The notes: generated by a model from the sequence alone, not told the origin. DNA of 64,000 bases from Crambe crambe (GCA_963924555.1 OZ004588.1:2108001-2172000), one strand, 5' to 3'. Numbered from the stretch's first letter, positions 21,181-32,822 are shown. Made by a program: numbers and translations.

Positions 21181-22483
21181 ATGTGATTACAGGAAGGTTA
21201 GGGGAAGATTCAAAGAGTTATGTTCGTGGAGTTGATATCAAGGCAAGGCCATCATCCAAACCCAACAAAAGCCAAGAACTACTTCTAGTTCAGATCATTG
21301 ATGAAACTTCAGTTATGTCAACTCCAGGACTTACAATAAATAGAAAACAAAGAAGAAATATAAAGATTTAGATATTCAACTGGACACATTGAAGGCTTAC
21401 CATCTATAATGAGCTTTCTATCACCTCATAGAAAAGAATCACCTGTTCCTTAGATTGATGAATTTGAGCATTTAGTTTTCATATGATGAAGCACTGGCTA
21501 TATGATATTGAATTAACAAGGTCTCAAATTGCATCTTGGAACCAATTAGCTCTTTATGGAATCAGTGTAAATACCATAATCGTTCAAAGGTTTAAAATTT
21601 CATGATTTCCGGAGCTGTTCCTATAATAAAAAATTTCTGCAGATCTTGGAAAATAATGCATGTGCATAATATCTATATCATTGCCTGCTGCTGGGGCCGA
21701 GTGACATGCATGATGGCGTGATTTGTGGCTACTACTGAGAAACCTAGATAGTCCCCCAAAAAGAAGAAAAGCTGGGCTGGCGATGCCAAACTAAAATCTG
21801 GACTGCTACGGAAGCAAGACACTTCATTGTAGAAGAGAGACAGGTAATGGCCATGATCCCGCATCACACACACATGCACATCGTTATCATTATGATTAAT
21901 TATTTTCAAGGATTCTGATCGACTACGAAAAAAACGAAAAAAATCCCATCGAAAATTTATACGAATACGGTATATTTTTTCACTGCTACTACTTTTCAGG
22001 AATGTGATAAGTATATATTATTAGTTTGATAGGAAGGCACTATCGGCATTATCAGGTTCTCCACCATTGGCTGACTAAAGAGGTACTAGGTAGCTAGCTA
22101 TCCTGTCAATTGCTAGCAAATTCTTGATTGCTGATTGATTCTTGACCTTACGTAATTTGGAGCTGGCTACCACTAACATGATCAGCACTCACTTGGCAGC
22201 TAGTGAGCATAAAGAAAGAAGAAAGGAAATTGTTTTGTTTATCATTCCACTATCATATCTGGAATATAGTAGAATGTCCTTACATGTGCATGCAAAAAAC
22301 TGTTACGTAATGTCCAAGAAAAAACTGCAGGATAGTATGCAATGATGTTCTATGTCTGTTGTGTGTGTAACACATACCAAGTAGAAAAAAACTAAATTTG
22401 AGTGGGTGTATTAAATATTAGTAATATAATTTATACATGCACAATGACATTCGTCTTTTTTTTATTTCATTGACTACCCGTAG
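21181..22483 (+). other. Intron upstream of the GTPase exon
   Basis: An open stretch after an acceptor-like GATTACAG (ending about 21191) runs to a stop at 21371 and could be a small exon, but it matches nothing and has no clear donor. The rest shows no feature. It ends in a T-rich acceptor (GACTACCCGTAG). Confidence 0.4.
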
Positions 22484-24631
22484 GTTCCGCTGAGTCACGT
22501 CGACTGTATAACGAAGCAATGAAGCAGGGACACGTAAAGTCCCAGATCAACAAAGCCCTCCTTTATGGGGCTCCAGGAACCGGAAAATCAAGTTCGATGG
22601 ACCTTTTCGTCGGTAACCCTCCAAGACAAGCCAGAATAACCACTCCTTTAGCTGCTTGTCCAATTACAATGATTCAAATGGGAATCACATCAAAGGAGTG
22701 GAAAAAGCTTCATCCAAAAGAACGGAAAGAAATTCTAGCAAGGGCCATACATGCTCAGCTTCATGCCAGCGACACAAATTCAGGTGAAGATTGTGAGGCA
22801 TCAGCTAATTCTGGTGAGAGTTCCGATTCTGATGAAATGTCAATGACTCCTGAGCATAAAGAAGCTCGTAGTAAAGAGGATAAGTCGACACGTGACGTAC
22901 ATCCACGAGTACACCCAGCAACTCCTTCCAGTCCAACATCTGCTAGCAAACCAAAGAAAGGTTCTCACTCGAAGGAAAAGATTTCACTGCCATCCCTTGG
23001 CACACATGATGAACTAACAAAATTATTGGATGGAATTTCCAAATCAGATGATCTTGAAGCTTTATCTGTCTTCCGGAAAGTTAAACTAATCGATTCTGGT
23101 GGACAACCGCAATTTCATGAGGTGTTACCTGTATTTCTTCGTCGCATGTCCCTCTACATATTCGTCTTCAAGTTGTCAGAAGAACTCGCCACCAAGCCCA
23201 TGGTAGAATATTTTGGGGAGGATGGGAAACGTGTGGGGACACCTTACCGATCACCTCAGTCCAATGAGCAGCTATTGAAGCACTGCCTTCGCACTTTGCA
23301 TACCCACAGATCATCCCCCGATACTAAAGGTGAGTGCTCCAAAATCATGATCGTAGGGACCCACAGGGACGAAGAACACCTGTGCACGACCGAAACACGA
23401 GAGGAGAAGAACAAGAAGTTAGAAGAGCTGTTACTTCCAATGTTCAAAGAGGAAGTCATCTATTATAACCTGGCAGAAAATAAGTTGATCTTTCCAGTCA
23501 ATGCTAAAAATCCTGAAGAGCTTGATAAGGATACAGCTAGAGATATCCAAAGTGTAGTCCTAACAAAGTGTATGCCTAATCCCATTGATGTGCCCCTTCG
23601 GTATTTCTCTTTGGAAATTATCCTTGAAGAAGTCAGCCTTTCTTTAGATAGAGGTGTTTTGAGCAAAGAAGAATGCCTTAGAGCAGCAGATAAGCTTTTC
23701 TTTAATGAGCATACACTGGATGCAGCTCTCCAGTTCCTAGATGAAATTTCATCAGTCTTTTATTTCCCCGAGGTTCTGGATGGTGTTGTATTCACTAATC
23801 CTCAAGTCCTCTTGGATAAGGTAACCGAGTTGGTGGAGATTACCTTTTGCTTGAGAGAAAATGTTGGCTGTAAAACACTTCGTGCACTTTCTGGAAGCTG
23901 GCAGAAGTTTAAAGATCATGGCATTGTTAGCTTAGATCTTTTGCAAGAAAAAGAGTTTAATAAGCATTATGTGCCTGATATCTTTACTCCTGTTGATCTG
24001 GTCAAGCTCTTTAGAAAGTTGCTCATCATAGCTGACTTTAGTGCTTCAGAGTATATCATGCCTGCCCTCCTTCCTGTTCTTGAAACTGAGAAGGTTCATA
24101 AATATCGTGTCTCTAAAGATTCACTTGTATCTCCTCTTGCTCTAGACTTCCCACTTGGAGGTCCTCGTCTCGGTACTTACTGCAGTCTCACTTGCTTTCT
24201 TGTCTCCAATGACAACCAGTTTCCTTGTCCTTGGAAAATAGTGTTGCTTCCTCGTTCCAACACTCCAGCTTGCCTGAATCGAAACTGCACCCAATTCATG
24301 GTACCTGGCTTTCCTGGCTCAGTCACTCTGATTGACACATTCTTTCATGTTGAGATCCATGTGGATGACACTGCCGAGAAAGTTTGTAGCAAGCTCTGCT
24401 CTTTTGTCTCTCAGGCTGTGTTTGCAGGTCTAAAGAAAGCCATGATAGTTCTTGGGTACAACAACTCGATCCCTTCGAAAGCACTTCTTTGTCCTTGTGG
24501 GGCTAAAGATCCCCATGTTGCCACTTTCGGGGATGGTCTCTGGATCTGCAGTCGAGATAACAAAGTATTTGGAGATCTCACTCCTAGACACCTGCTGTGG
24601 TGTGATCAACCAGATCATTCTCCTATGAAAG
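22484..24631 (+). CDS. Roc/COR-like P-loop GTPase exon
   Basis: Acceptor CTACCCGTAG precedes 22484 and donor GTTGGTCAA follows 24631; both phases are 1. If translation began inside the exon it would use ATG 22519; residues below are counted from there. Walker A is G17-S24 (GAPGTGKS). A G3-like DSGGQPQF lies at 192-199 and a G4-like THRD at 281-284, as in Roc-type Ras-like domains. A 70-residue acidic, then Ser/Pro/Lys-rich stretch (about 90-160) sits between Walker A and G3. Then comes a COR-like, winged-helix region (FYFPEVLDGVVFTNPQVLLD near 415-435). The C-terminal part has clustered Cys/His (ALLCPCGAKDPHVATFGDG; WICSRD; HLLWC), perhaps metal-binding. Such GTPases act as nucleotide-gated scaffolds. 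The open phase 1 start suggests it continues from the upstream DD exons. No internal stop. Confidence 0.85.
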
Positions 24632-24768
24632 GTTGGTCAAATTTACATCCTTGACTTATTGTCTAGTTTTATTATTATTAATTTAGTTAGTGCCTTCCTT
24701 CACTGCTTCGACTTTTAATAATTTTAGTCTTATCTTTATCATGGAATTTGTGATCATTTCATTTGCAG
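24632..24768 (+). other. Short intron, 137 bp
   Basis: GT at 24632 and AG at 24767-24768, with a T-rich tract before the acceptor. It joins the GTPase exon to the terminal death-domain exon in phase 1. It is by far the shortest intron in the window. Confidence 0.85.
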
Positions 24769-25088
24769 GAGCTTCTGCCTCTTCAACTCCTACTATGATG
24801 GAAATCATTTGCTTCCCTCTAAAAGATTCCAAAGTTGATTTGGCTGAAGAAATTGGAACTAAATATTTCAAACTAGGAACTTTCTTGCTTGAAGATGCCA
24901 CTGGTTCTCGTATTAGTGCCTTGCAAAAAGAGTTGAGATATAATGCACAAGATATCAATTGCGAAATCTTCAGAAAATGGCTGAGTGGGGATGGGAAAAA
25001 GCCTGTTTCATGGAAGACTCTAATTGCTGTACTTGAAGACATTGGATTGAGTGAACTAGCAAAATCGATAGCAGAAGTCAAGCAATAA
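24769..25088 (+). CDS. Terminal death-domain exon
   Basis: Acceptor CATTTGCAG ends at 24768. The exon begins with two bases of a split codon, completing GGA after the G at 24631, and ends with TAA 25086-25088; about 106 residues. After a short linker (ASASSTPTMMEIICFPLKDS) it has a full death domain: LAEEIGTKYFKLGTFLLED, the loop GSRISALQKELRYN, FRKWLSGDGKKPVSWKTLIA (the FxxWL...SWxxLI core) and LSELAKSIAEVKQ at the C-terminus. It probably recruits other death-domain proteins downstream of the GTPase switch. A C-terminal DD after a Roc/COR unit is a known metazoan arrangement. This is the best-matching death domain in the window. Confidence 0.88.
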
Positions 25089-25147
25089 GCACATTATTAT
25101 TATTATCTACATTTCATGTGTACATTTTACTTCTGTAGCACTGTTGA

Positions 25148-25153
25148 ATTAAA
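25148..25153 (+). promoter_or_regulatory. Possible polyadenylation signal ATTAAA
   Basis: ATTAAA lies 60 bases after the stop codon of the terminal exon and is followed by T-rich sequence. It is the common variant of AATAAA. No transcript end is known. Confidence 0.45.
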
Positions 25154-26076
25154 GTTTTTGTTCACATTGAGTATATAATATCAACAATGGGAATTATATA
25201 TCTTCTTCATGACAGCCTTTTAATTCCTGTGTCTTTCTCTACTCCAACTATGATAGACATCCTGTATCTTCTCCTAACTCTGCAAGACCTTCAAACATTT
25301 CATAGAACATTTCTTCAAGAACTTTAGCTCAATTCATTTGTTGAGAAGATTGGATGACTATTTTTATTTCAGTTCTGACACCCAGTAAGGGGGAAAAAAG
25401 CAAACAAACAATAGAACAAACCAAAAAAGCACTAGTAGCTATAACACAGAGCAGAGTTCCGCAAGTAAAATTAACTGTTAACAATGAGCTTGATTTAAAC
25501 AACACGAAATAATTATGTAGTAACAAAAACAATACCTGAATTGAATATCAACATCATTTACAACACTTTAGGAGAATCTTCAATGGGTTGATCCAAAAGA
25601 TGTACATCAGGTACACCTTTGCAGAAAGGATTGATTCTTTCCCTGATGAGTCTGCAATTCTTCTTTACAAGTATACAACTGATTCTTCATCATTCATTAT
25701 ACGAGATCCCTCTCATCCAATAAACGACATAGAAACCTCAACTTTCACTCTAGGATACTCTGAATCACCAGTGATGGGGGAATGTTTTATACATCTAAGA
25801 CCCTGCTTGCAGAAATCACCCAGACTGACCTGCACATTCTTCTCTCATATACTCCAATTTTCAATTCCATAGGAAGCACTACTGATCGCACAGAAAGAGG
25901 ACTCAATATAACCCATGGTGCAGTGCTTTCTTTACATCCTCTTTGATGGAGTTAGTTGCCAAAGGATTGTATCCATAGGCGTAGGAACCATGGGGGCTCT
26001 GGAACTCTCTCTTTAGCACTCTAAAATAGACCAACTGAACTATTGTGCACAAACCATGGAATACAAAATGCCATGG
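25154..26076 (+). other. Intergenic, one unrecognised ORF
   Basis: A 94-codon open stretch (25588-25872; IDSFPDESAILLYKYTTDSS) has no recognisable domain or splice context and is not called as a gene. Nothing else is seen. Confidence 0.4.
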
Positions 26077-26595
26077 CAGTTAGTAAAGTAAGGACTACAC
26101 TGGGACTGGACTGGAACTGGACTGGATTGTATTGTTCCACAGGTTCGCGCACTTTTATTTTTGCTAAGTGAAAAGAGATCAGTAGCTAATCAAGTGGATG
26201 AATTCCAAAATACATCTGTAGATATTATTCCCTTGACTGTTCCATAAGTATTGCCTATTCATATGCCATATTCTCACTTAAGTTGCTCCTGTAGTGGAAG
26301 CATCGAGGGTGACAGTGTTCTCTTATAAAGTGAGACCAGAATTATATAACCAAAATCGCAAGAGTGAGTCCTAGAACCTAGATATTCCATGAAAATCTAT
26401 CATATCAATGACCTTCAGTCTTATTCTCCTAGAGCTCATTCCTAAACTTATTTAGCTAAACCACAACACAGAATATCTACAAATATACTTTGGAATTTAT
26501 CCACCTGATTGCTGATCTCTTCTCAATATCACAAGGTACAATGTGTGAACCTGTGAAATAATACAAATCCAGTCCAGTCCTTACTTTAGTAACTG
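26077..26595. mobile_element. MITE with about 60-bp TIRs, CAG ends
   Basis: The left end CAGTTAGTAAAGTAAGGACT and the reverse complement of the right end CAGTTACTAAAGTAAGGACT match over 20 bases with one change. They continue through GGACTGGATT and CACAGGTTCRCRCA, with extra GGACTGGA units on the left. 519 bp, no coding capacity. CAG ends suggest hAT, but the 8 bases flanking each side do not match. Confidence 0.7.
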
Positions 26596-26654
26596 TGAAA
26601 TCCCATAGGATCACTACAATAATTCTCATTCATTCTTTTGCGCATGAGCAATTT

Positions 26655-26882
26655 TTGGGGGTGGGGCAGACTGGTTGCATGGTGGGCATTATTTGCATCA
26701 GTGGTTAGCATATGCATTGAAAATTCTGACCGGTGTTTGACCGAGAGAAGGCGAGGACTCTATTTGAAGATCGAGGTGGAGACAGCTTACTTGTTGAGTA
26801 TCTGCAGTCAGCGCCATTGAACGAGGTTTCATTTACAGTAGAGGGAAGTGTTCTGCGTTAATAACTGGCATCTTTATAAGTA
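26655..26882 (+). pseudogene. Unit 5' segment (putative first exon), copy 1
   Basis: Contains GGTTGCATGGTGGGCATTAT, GTGGAGACAGCTTACTTGTT and CGCCATTGAACGAGG, ending at a donor-like GTACCTGCCTTT. The copy at 55268-55470 is nearly identical and has ATG where this one has GTG before GAGACAGCTT. A diverged copy is at 38480-38620. Short open frames only; it may be an untranslated first exon plus promoter. Confidence 0.4.
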
Positions 26883-26965
26883 CCTGCCTTTAGACATTTA
26901 GGTTTTTTTTTTCCTTTCTCCTTTTGGTTCTAGCTAATCACTGTATGTTGTGCATGCAATTACAG

Positions 26966-27016
26966 AATGAGATGATGAAGTCCTCAAGGAAGAGGAGCAG
27001 TCGTAATCGTCCCTCA
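26966..27016 (+). pseudogene. 71-nt basic exon, copy 1 (3' truncated)
   Basis: Acceptor GCAATTACAG ends at 26965. The exon starts AATGAGATGATGAAGTCCTC, but the last 20 or so bases and the donor are deleted relative to the copies at 29799 and 38910. Confidence 0.5.
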
Positions 27017-27369
27017 ATCCTTCTCGTTGGATCCAAGCAGCCCTTACTTGCTTTCACATGTGATTTCCTTTTGATGTGGTTTTAAACATTGATATTATAT
27101 CTCAACCACCCCCACCCTCTGCTCAAGCCTCTTTGTGATTGTATGTACTAGCATGTGTGTGGATTCATGTCCTCTATCCCTCCCCTTTATAAGCTGCCGG
27201 TGCTTTATGTGGAATTGGCTCAGAAGGTATAAATATTCCTAGTGCTTAACAATAAGGTGTTGATATGTCACCTATGTGCAGTGCATCACATTTTCATAGG
27301 TATGTATAATCAGTATGTCTTCTGATTGCCCCTCCCTCTATATATTGTCCCATCGCACTTTGTCCCTAG

Positions 27370-27425
27370 CATGGACAGTGCTGAGAGAGAGTTCATAGAC
27401 CTGAACACCTCATGGTCAATCTATT
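27370..27425 (+). pseudogene. MDSAE exon-like segment, good copy
   Basis: After TTTGTCCCTAG the frame reads MDSAEREFIDLNTSW. The same frame is open at 39337 (VDSAEGEVIDLNTSWPTTVT). Other copies near 28985, 34778, 41293, 42980 and 52038 have small frame-breaking indels. If spliced after the 71-nt exon and the short AGGTGCCAGTGCTTTATGTG-type segment, the frame stays open, which hints at an ancestral protein. Confidence 0.4.
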
Positions 27426-28691
27426 GTATGTTTTGAGATTGACTATTCTGTTTTCAACTTTCTGATGTTGAGACCCTTTACCCATTTTGATATTGTACAA
27501 TCAATTTGACCTTCTCTTGCTTAAATTAATTTTATGTAGTCCTTTGTGACATTATAATTATAATGAACTTTGATAACATAATTGCAAACCACCAAATTAT
27601 CCATCCACATGGAAATCTGTGTATCTTATGACTGTAGCTTAATAACTTGCACCTGCTGTATTGACATTATTTTCACATTAATTAATTCCTCTCTCCTTTG
27701 ATAGGGTTCTTGTACCATCTGAATGTCTGGGATCCTACCCACATGCAAATTCAACTCCCTTTACTCCTTAAGGTATTGTCAGTAATTCCCCTATATATTC
27801 AGTTTGTCCCTAGCATGGAAGATGCTGATAGATGTGAACACCTCATGGCCCACCATTGTCATTCTATTCTGTACTTATGACTTTCTAATATTGAGACCCT
27901 TTACCCAGCTAATGTGTATAGAGTGGCAGTACAGGAACTTGACTTTGAATGTTGATGTGTCTCTCCAGAGAGGTTGTAGCACTTTCAGTCAATATGATTG
28001 TTCCTTTCTGTTTCATAATGGCTCCCTTTCTATTATCGAGCCAGTATGTTTTTTAGGCTGAGAATGAATTTATTTTAGGAGGGTGTGCTCTAATATGAAT
28101 CCATGCATAGTCCGAGCATGTTTCAACTAACCTTAATTAAACCCAGAAAGTGCTCACGGGAATGTAGAACCTTGAGTATTAGATGCTCTGTGTGCCCCCC
28201 AGATCAAGTTTTACTCTGGGGCTATCACATGTTTAACACACACACACTCTATAGGGTTTAATACGAATCTTCCAAAAAGGGGGGAACCACTTGAAGCCCC
28301 TCTCCCTTCAAAATAATTCATAGCAAAGCCATTAAGAGACCACCTCTATTTAAAGACTACATTTTCCACTGTATAGCTACATGAATTCTTATCACCACAT
28401 CATCTCGAGAGAGAATGCAAGTATCAGACATCATGCAATAAGCTTCAGTCCCAAGTTGTATGTATCAATGGGGCATACAGACAATACACTTATTAACCCT
28501 TTGCTTGGTAAAGTCTTGATGAAGTAGTTTGAATTACGTATGGTGGACATTATTATGTGACAGTATCAGGTAGAAATCCTTAAATCATGCTTTTAATAAT
28601 GAAACTGTCACAAGCTTTGTCATTTAAGGTATTATTTGTGGTGTGAATGACCTTACTTGGTATTGTTTTTGAGCATTGATATTGTATTTCA

Positions 28692-28693
<2 letters not shown>

Positions 28694-28758
<65 letters not shown>

Positions 28759-28775
28759 CCCCCCCCCCCCCCCCC
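28694..28775 (+). repeat. (CT)n microsatellite followed by 19 C
   Basis: About 31 CT units (28694-28755), then a run of 19 C (28757-28775). The other (CT)n tracts in the block (44429, 57913) lack a comparable C run. Confidence 0.95.
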
Positions 28776-29798
28776 TGCCTCTTTGAGGTCGTAATAAACT
28801 ATGTACCAACATGTGGAATCATGTCCTCTATGCCTCTTTCCCAGCTTCCCCCTTTAGAATACAGAAAGGTATCAATATGCCAACTTTACGTCCCAGTCAG
28901 AGGTACATATAATCAATACGTCTTCTGATTGCCCCTCCCTCCCTCCCCCTATAATGCTGTCCCATCTCACTTCATCCCCTGCATGCATGGATAGTGCCTA
29001 TGTAGAGTTCGTAGACCTGAGCACCTCATGGCTGGCTGGCCCACCCCTGTCATCTGGATGACTATGTTCTGCACTTGTGACTTTCTAAAGTTTGCCCACT
29101 ATAGCCTAACTTGCTAAGGAAATGGAGTGGTGTATCCTCATAATAGCACTTTCAGTCAATATGAGTTTCTATTTCAATATGAATCCCTTTCTATTGTCCT
29201 GTATCAAACCGTATTAGTTGAACTTAGCCTAGGAGGGAGTGTGTAGGCCGAGCATGTTTAATATCAGTATGTCAGTCATGAATCACCTCTGTTTCTACAA
29301 TTTTGGACCTAATCAGCTGATTAAGATCTTTAAGTAAGCAGTGGTGTCATCCATGCATGTGTGAAAGTTTCAGTTCCAGACAGATCCTGTTATTCCATAG
29401 AAGACTGCAAACTGAATATAGTATCTGATAAGCATTTTTTTCCATTCTGAGACATTGTAGTTTTTATCAAAATATGCAGTAAAATTGTATGCTCTACATG
29501 CATAGAACCTTCCTCCATTTAAAGATCAGACATGTGTGTTAGTGAACTGGAAGTGCCAGAATTGTATGCTCAGCTGGTCACTACTAAAAGAAATTTTGAA
29601 GTTTGGGAGATAACATGGGAAATCCCCCTCCCCCTCAACACAATACATACACATAATGTGTTGCTACAATCACTAGTTGTTGATGTTTTTATACAGTACA
29701 AATCAATTTTTAGGCCATACACACCCCCACCCCACCCCCTCCACATTTTTTTTTTCATTGTTCTAGCTAATCACTGTATGTTGTGTATGCAATTACAG

Positions 29799-29869
29799 AA
29801 TGAGATGATGAAGTCCTCAAGGAAGTGGAGTAATTGTAATCATCCCTCTAAGAGACCAAACCCTTACAG
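29799..29869 (+). pseudogene. 71-nt basic exon, copy 2 (splice sites intact)
   Basis: Acceptor GCAATTACAG and donor GTAACCATC are both present. From ATG the frame reads MMKSSRKWSNCNHPSKRPN and is open through the exon (phase 2 donor). The basic stretch could act as a nuclear signal. The same exon is at 26966, 31682, 38910, 40862 and 44917. Confidence 0.5.
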
Positions 29870-29947
29870 GTAACCATCAATCCTTTTGTTGGATCAAAGC
29901 AGGTTACTTTCTTTTCACTCCTTTTGATGTGGTTGATAATGTATTTC

Positions 29948-29949
<2 letters not shown>

Positions 29950-29981
<32 letters not shown>
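29950..29981 (+). repeat. Poly-C run, 32 bases
   Basis: The longest homopolymer in the window; the equivalent places in other copies have short CCCC stretches. Confidence 0.95.
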
Positions 29982-31347
29982 TTCTCTTTGTGATAGTATG
30001 TTGTATGTACTGGCATGTGTGTGAATTCATGTCCTCTATGCCTCCCCTTCAGAAAGTGCCAGTGCTTTTAGTTTATGTGGAATAGGCTCAAAAGATATAA
30101 ATATACCAATGCTTGGTGTTGATATGCCACCTATGTGCAGTGCATTCCAGGTACATATAATCAGTACGTTTTCTGATTGCCCCTCCTCCCACTATATATT
30201 GTCCCGTCTCACTTTGTCCCTAGCTTGGATAGAGTTTGTAGACCTGAACATCTCATGGTTCACCACTGTCAATCTAAATATAGATCGATGGTATAGTTTG
30301 AGATTGAACTAGTTTTGAAACCCTTTACCCATTTAGCCTAGTTGATGACTTTACCAATTATTCTCAAATGTAATAACATTTGAAGTCCTTAATTGCCTAA
30401 TAACTTCTGTACTGGTATTCACATTGATTAATTCTCACTCCGGTTCTTCTACAATCCGAATCTCTGGGATCCCTTCCTCCCTTCTGAACATGTTACAAGT
30501 TGTTTGCATGACGGAAGGACTCTCTCTGATTGGTATAAGTGGAACATCTTCTAATTCCCCCTCCCTCCCCTATATATTCAGTTTCTCCCTAGCAGGGAAG
30601 TATTGATGGAGTTAGTAGATGTGCCACCACTGACGTTCTATTCTGTACTTATGACTTTCTTATGTTTGAGACCCTTTACCCAGCTGATGTGCAGCACAGG
30701 AACTTGACTTTGAATGTTGAGGTGTCTCTTCAGAGGTTGTAGCACTTTCAGTCCATATGATTGTTTACTTTCTGTTTCACAATGGCTCCCTTTCTATTGT
30801 CCGGTATCAAGCCAGTATGTTTATTTAGGCTGGGAATAAGTGCTCTAATATGAATTCCATACATAGTCGGAGCATGTTTCAACTAGCCTTAAACCCAGGG
30901 TGATTGAAGTCACGGGAATGTAATTATTGTGCATTATTTAGAACCTAGATGCTGTTTTACTCTTGAGACGTGATAAGAACTCATGTAGCTATGCAGTGAA
31001 ACTTGCATTAAGTGACCACAGATGGGCTAAGAAATGCAGAATAGAGGTGGTACTTTTCTTGATGGCTTTGCTTCTAGTTTGGTTAAATTTGGAGGGAACC
31101 CTTCCTCTGATTTTTAACTGGCTTGGATACAGGTTTAGCATGACAAGCGTTAGGGGGTTGCTATGACTCCATAGTTTAATTGCTACTTTAGTGTGGCAAG
31201 GTGTCAGAAATGCAATTACATACTAGGGTATATAATATGTCAGACATCCTATTGTGCATAATATTGTGTCAATATGAGGATTCATTATCCTTACAGTATT
31301 TACTACTACACACCCTTCCACACTTAATCTTTCATCATTCTAGCTAA

Positions 31348-31650
31348 GGCAGTTCCAAATAAATCACTTGTTTAACGGATTTTTTCTCCTTTCTTATAGG
31401 CAGGCAGGACGAGATAAATTTAGATATAAAGTACCTCAGTATACTATGCATCATACTGTAATGGCATCTCAGTATACTATGTATCATGTTTATATGGTCA
31501 TGTGTTCTAGTATACAAAGAAACAGCAGTATACTGGGATTCTCTAGTACACAAAGATAAACAGCAGTATACTGAGGATATACAAGTTTAAATTTATTTCA
31601 ATTCTGTCAGCAGGGAAATCCGTTAAACAAGTAATTTATTTTGAACTGCC
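31348..31650. mobile_element. PIF/Harbinger-like MITE with TAA target duplication
   Basis: The arms of about 37 bp (GGCAGTTCCAAATAAATCAC at the left; reverse complement GGCAGTTCAAAATAAATTAC at the right) share CTTGTTTAACGGATTT. TAA flanks both ends (31345-31347, 31651-31653). Paralogous copies show the uninterrupted site CTAGCTAATCACTGTATG, so the insertion and 3-bp duplication are visible directly. Three-base TWA duplications are the hallmark of PIF/Harbinger. The interior has CAGTATACT-type repeats and no gene. Confidence 0.75.
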
Positions 31651-31681
31651 TAAGCACTGTATGTTATACATGTGATTACAA

Positions 31682-31728
31682 AATGAGGTGATGAAGTCAC
31701 AAGAAAGAGGAGCCATCGTAATTAACTC
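31682..31728 (+). pseudogene. 71-nt basic exon, copy 3 (acceptor lost)
   Basis: The acceptor is mutated from ACAG to ACAA, and the sequence AATGAGGTGATGAAGTCAC diverges after 20 bases. The MITE at 31348-31650 landed in its upstream intron. Confidence 0.45.
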
Positions 31729-32657
31729 ACCTTTATCTGTTCAAGCAGCCATTACTTGGTCACTTTCCTTTCACATATGATTTCTGTTTGATGTGATTTT
31801 AGACCGTATCAACCACCTTCCCCTCCCCTTCTTGAGGCTTTTTGTGGTTGTATTGTGGTTGTAATTGTTATGTACTAGCATGTGTGTGGAATCATGTCCT
31901 CTGCTTCTTATCCAGCTTTCCCCTTTAGAAGGTGCCAGTACTTTATGTGGAATTGACCCAAAAGACATCACTTTTCATGTTTGGTGTTGATATGCCATCT
32001 ATGTGCAGTGCATTAGGTACATATAATCAGTACGTCTTCTGATTGCCCCTCCCTCCCCCTGTATATTATACCATCTCACTTTGTCCTAATGCTGAGGGGG
32101 AGTTTGCACATGTGAGCACCTCATATTGCCCACCACTCATTCTGGGTTGTCATGCTAGCACTTTTAATATTTTTCACTTTTTGTGAAAATAAATGTAATG
32201 TTGATCCATAATTATGTAATCAATGGTGATATAATTGTATGCTCTATATAGAACAGGGATTCATACGGTGGTGGGGTTACATGAGGGCTCAGTGTCTGAA
32301 TAATGCTCACCCATGGTAGTAATATTGGATAATACTCGCCTCTTTCTAGTTCTGGGTTCCCATATTACATTGGTTCTTAATAGTGCTCACCATGGTTGGA
32401 CCCCTTTCCCATATTACATATTGGTTCTTAATGATGCTCACCCTTGGAGGTATATAATACATTGAATGCTGCTCACCCCTTCCCTGTATTACATTGATGC
32501 TCACCACCTTTCCCATATTTAATGCATGGTATTTGATTGGACTGTATTGCATTCTTAATATATGCTAGCTGAGAAGAATAGGTGTGTCTATATAGTGCAC
32601 TGTAACATTTGGTTTGGTGTTCTGAATTTCATGTTGCAAGACTATTGCAATCCACTA

Positions 32658-32822
32658 CAGTAGTTTGCAGAACAGTTGTCATGCCTCAGGCAGGGATAGG
32701 TGGTGGCTTTGAAGTATTTGTGGCTGGGGAACAATACAATGTTTTCATAGCCCTATTGTTCTTAGCCACTAGCTACTCCAGAGCCACTGCTTTATGCATG
32801 ACAACTGTTCTGCAAACTACTG
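32658..32822. mobile_element. 165-bp MITE, perfect 27-bp TIRs, TA target duplication
   Basis: The left TIR (32658-32684, starting CAGTAGTTTGCAGAACAGTT) and the right TIR (32796-32822) are exact reverse complements. Each is flanked by TA. The paralogous copy at about 45567-45574 reads ATCCACTATACAGTG and has no insert, giving a natural empty site. TA duplication and size fit a Tc1/mariner-type MITE. Perfect TIRs suggest a recent insertion, after the 32.6/45.5 kb duplication. Confidence 0.9.

Noticed and set aside
21191-21371. Possible extra exon after GATTACAG
   Set aside because: No convincing donor, and the upstream sequence is an intronic repeat found four times.
24683-25081. 132-codon minus-strand frame
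   Set aside because: It is the antisense shadow of the terminal death-domain exon.
25588-25872. 94-codon open frame after the death-domain gene
   Set aside because: No ATG near its start, no splice signals, no recognised domain; left as unassigned.
28624-28812. Open frame through the (CT)n tract (Arg-Glu repeats on the minus strand)
   Set aside because: It is only the translation of a microsatellite.
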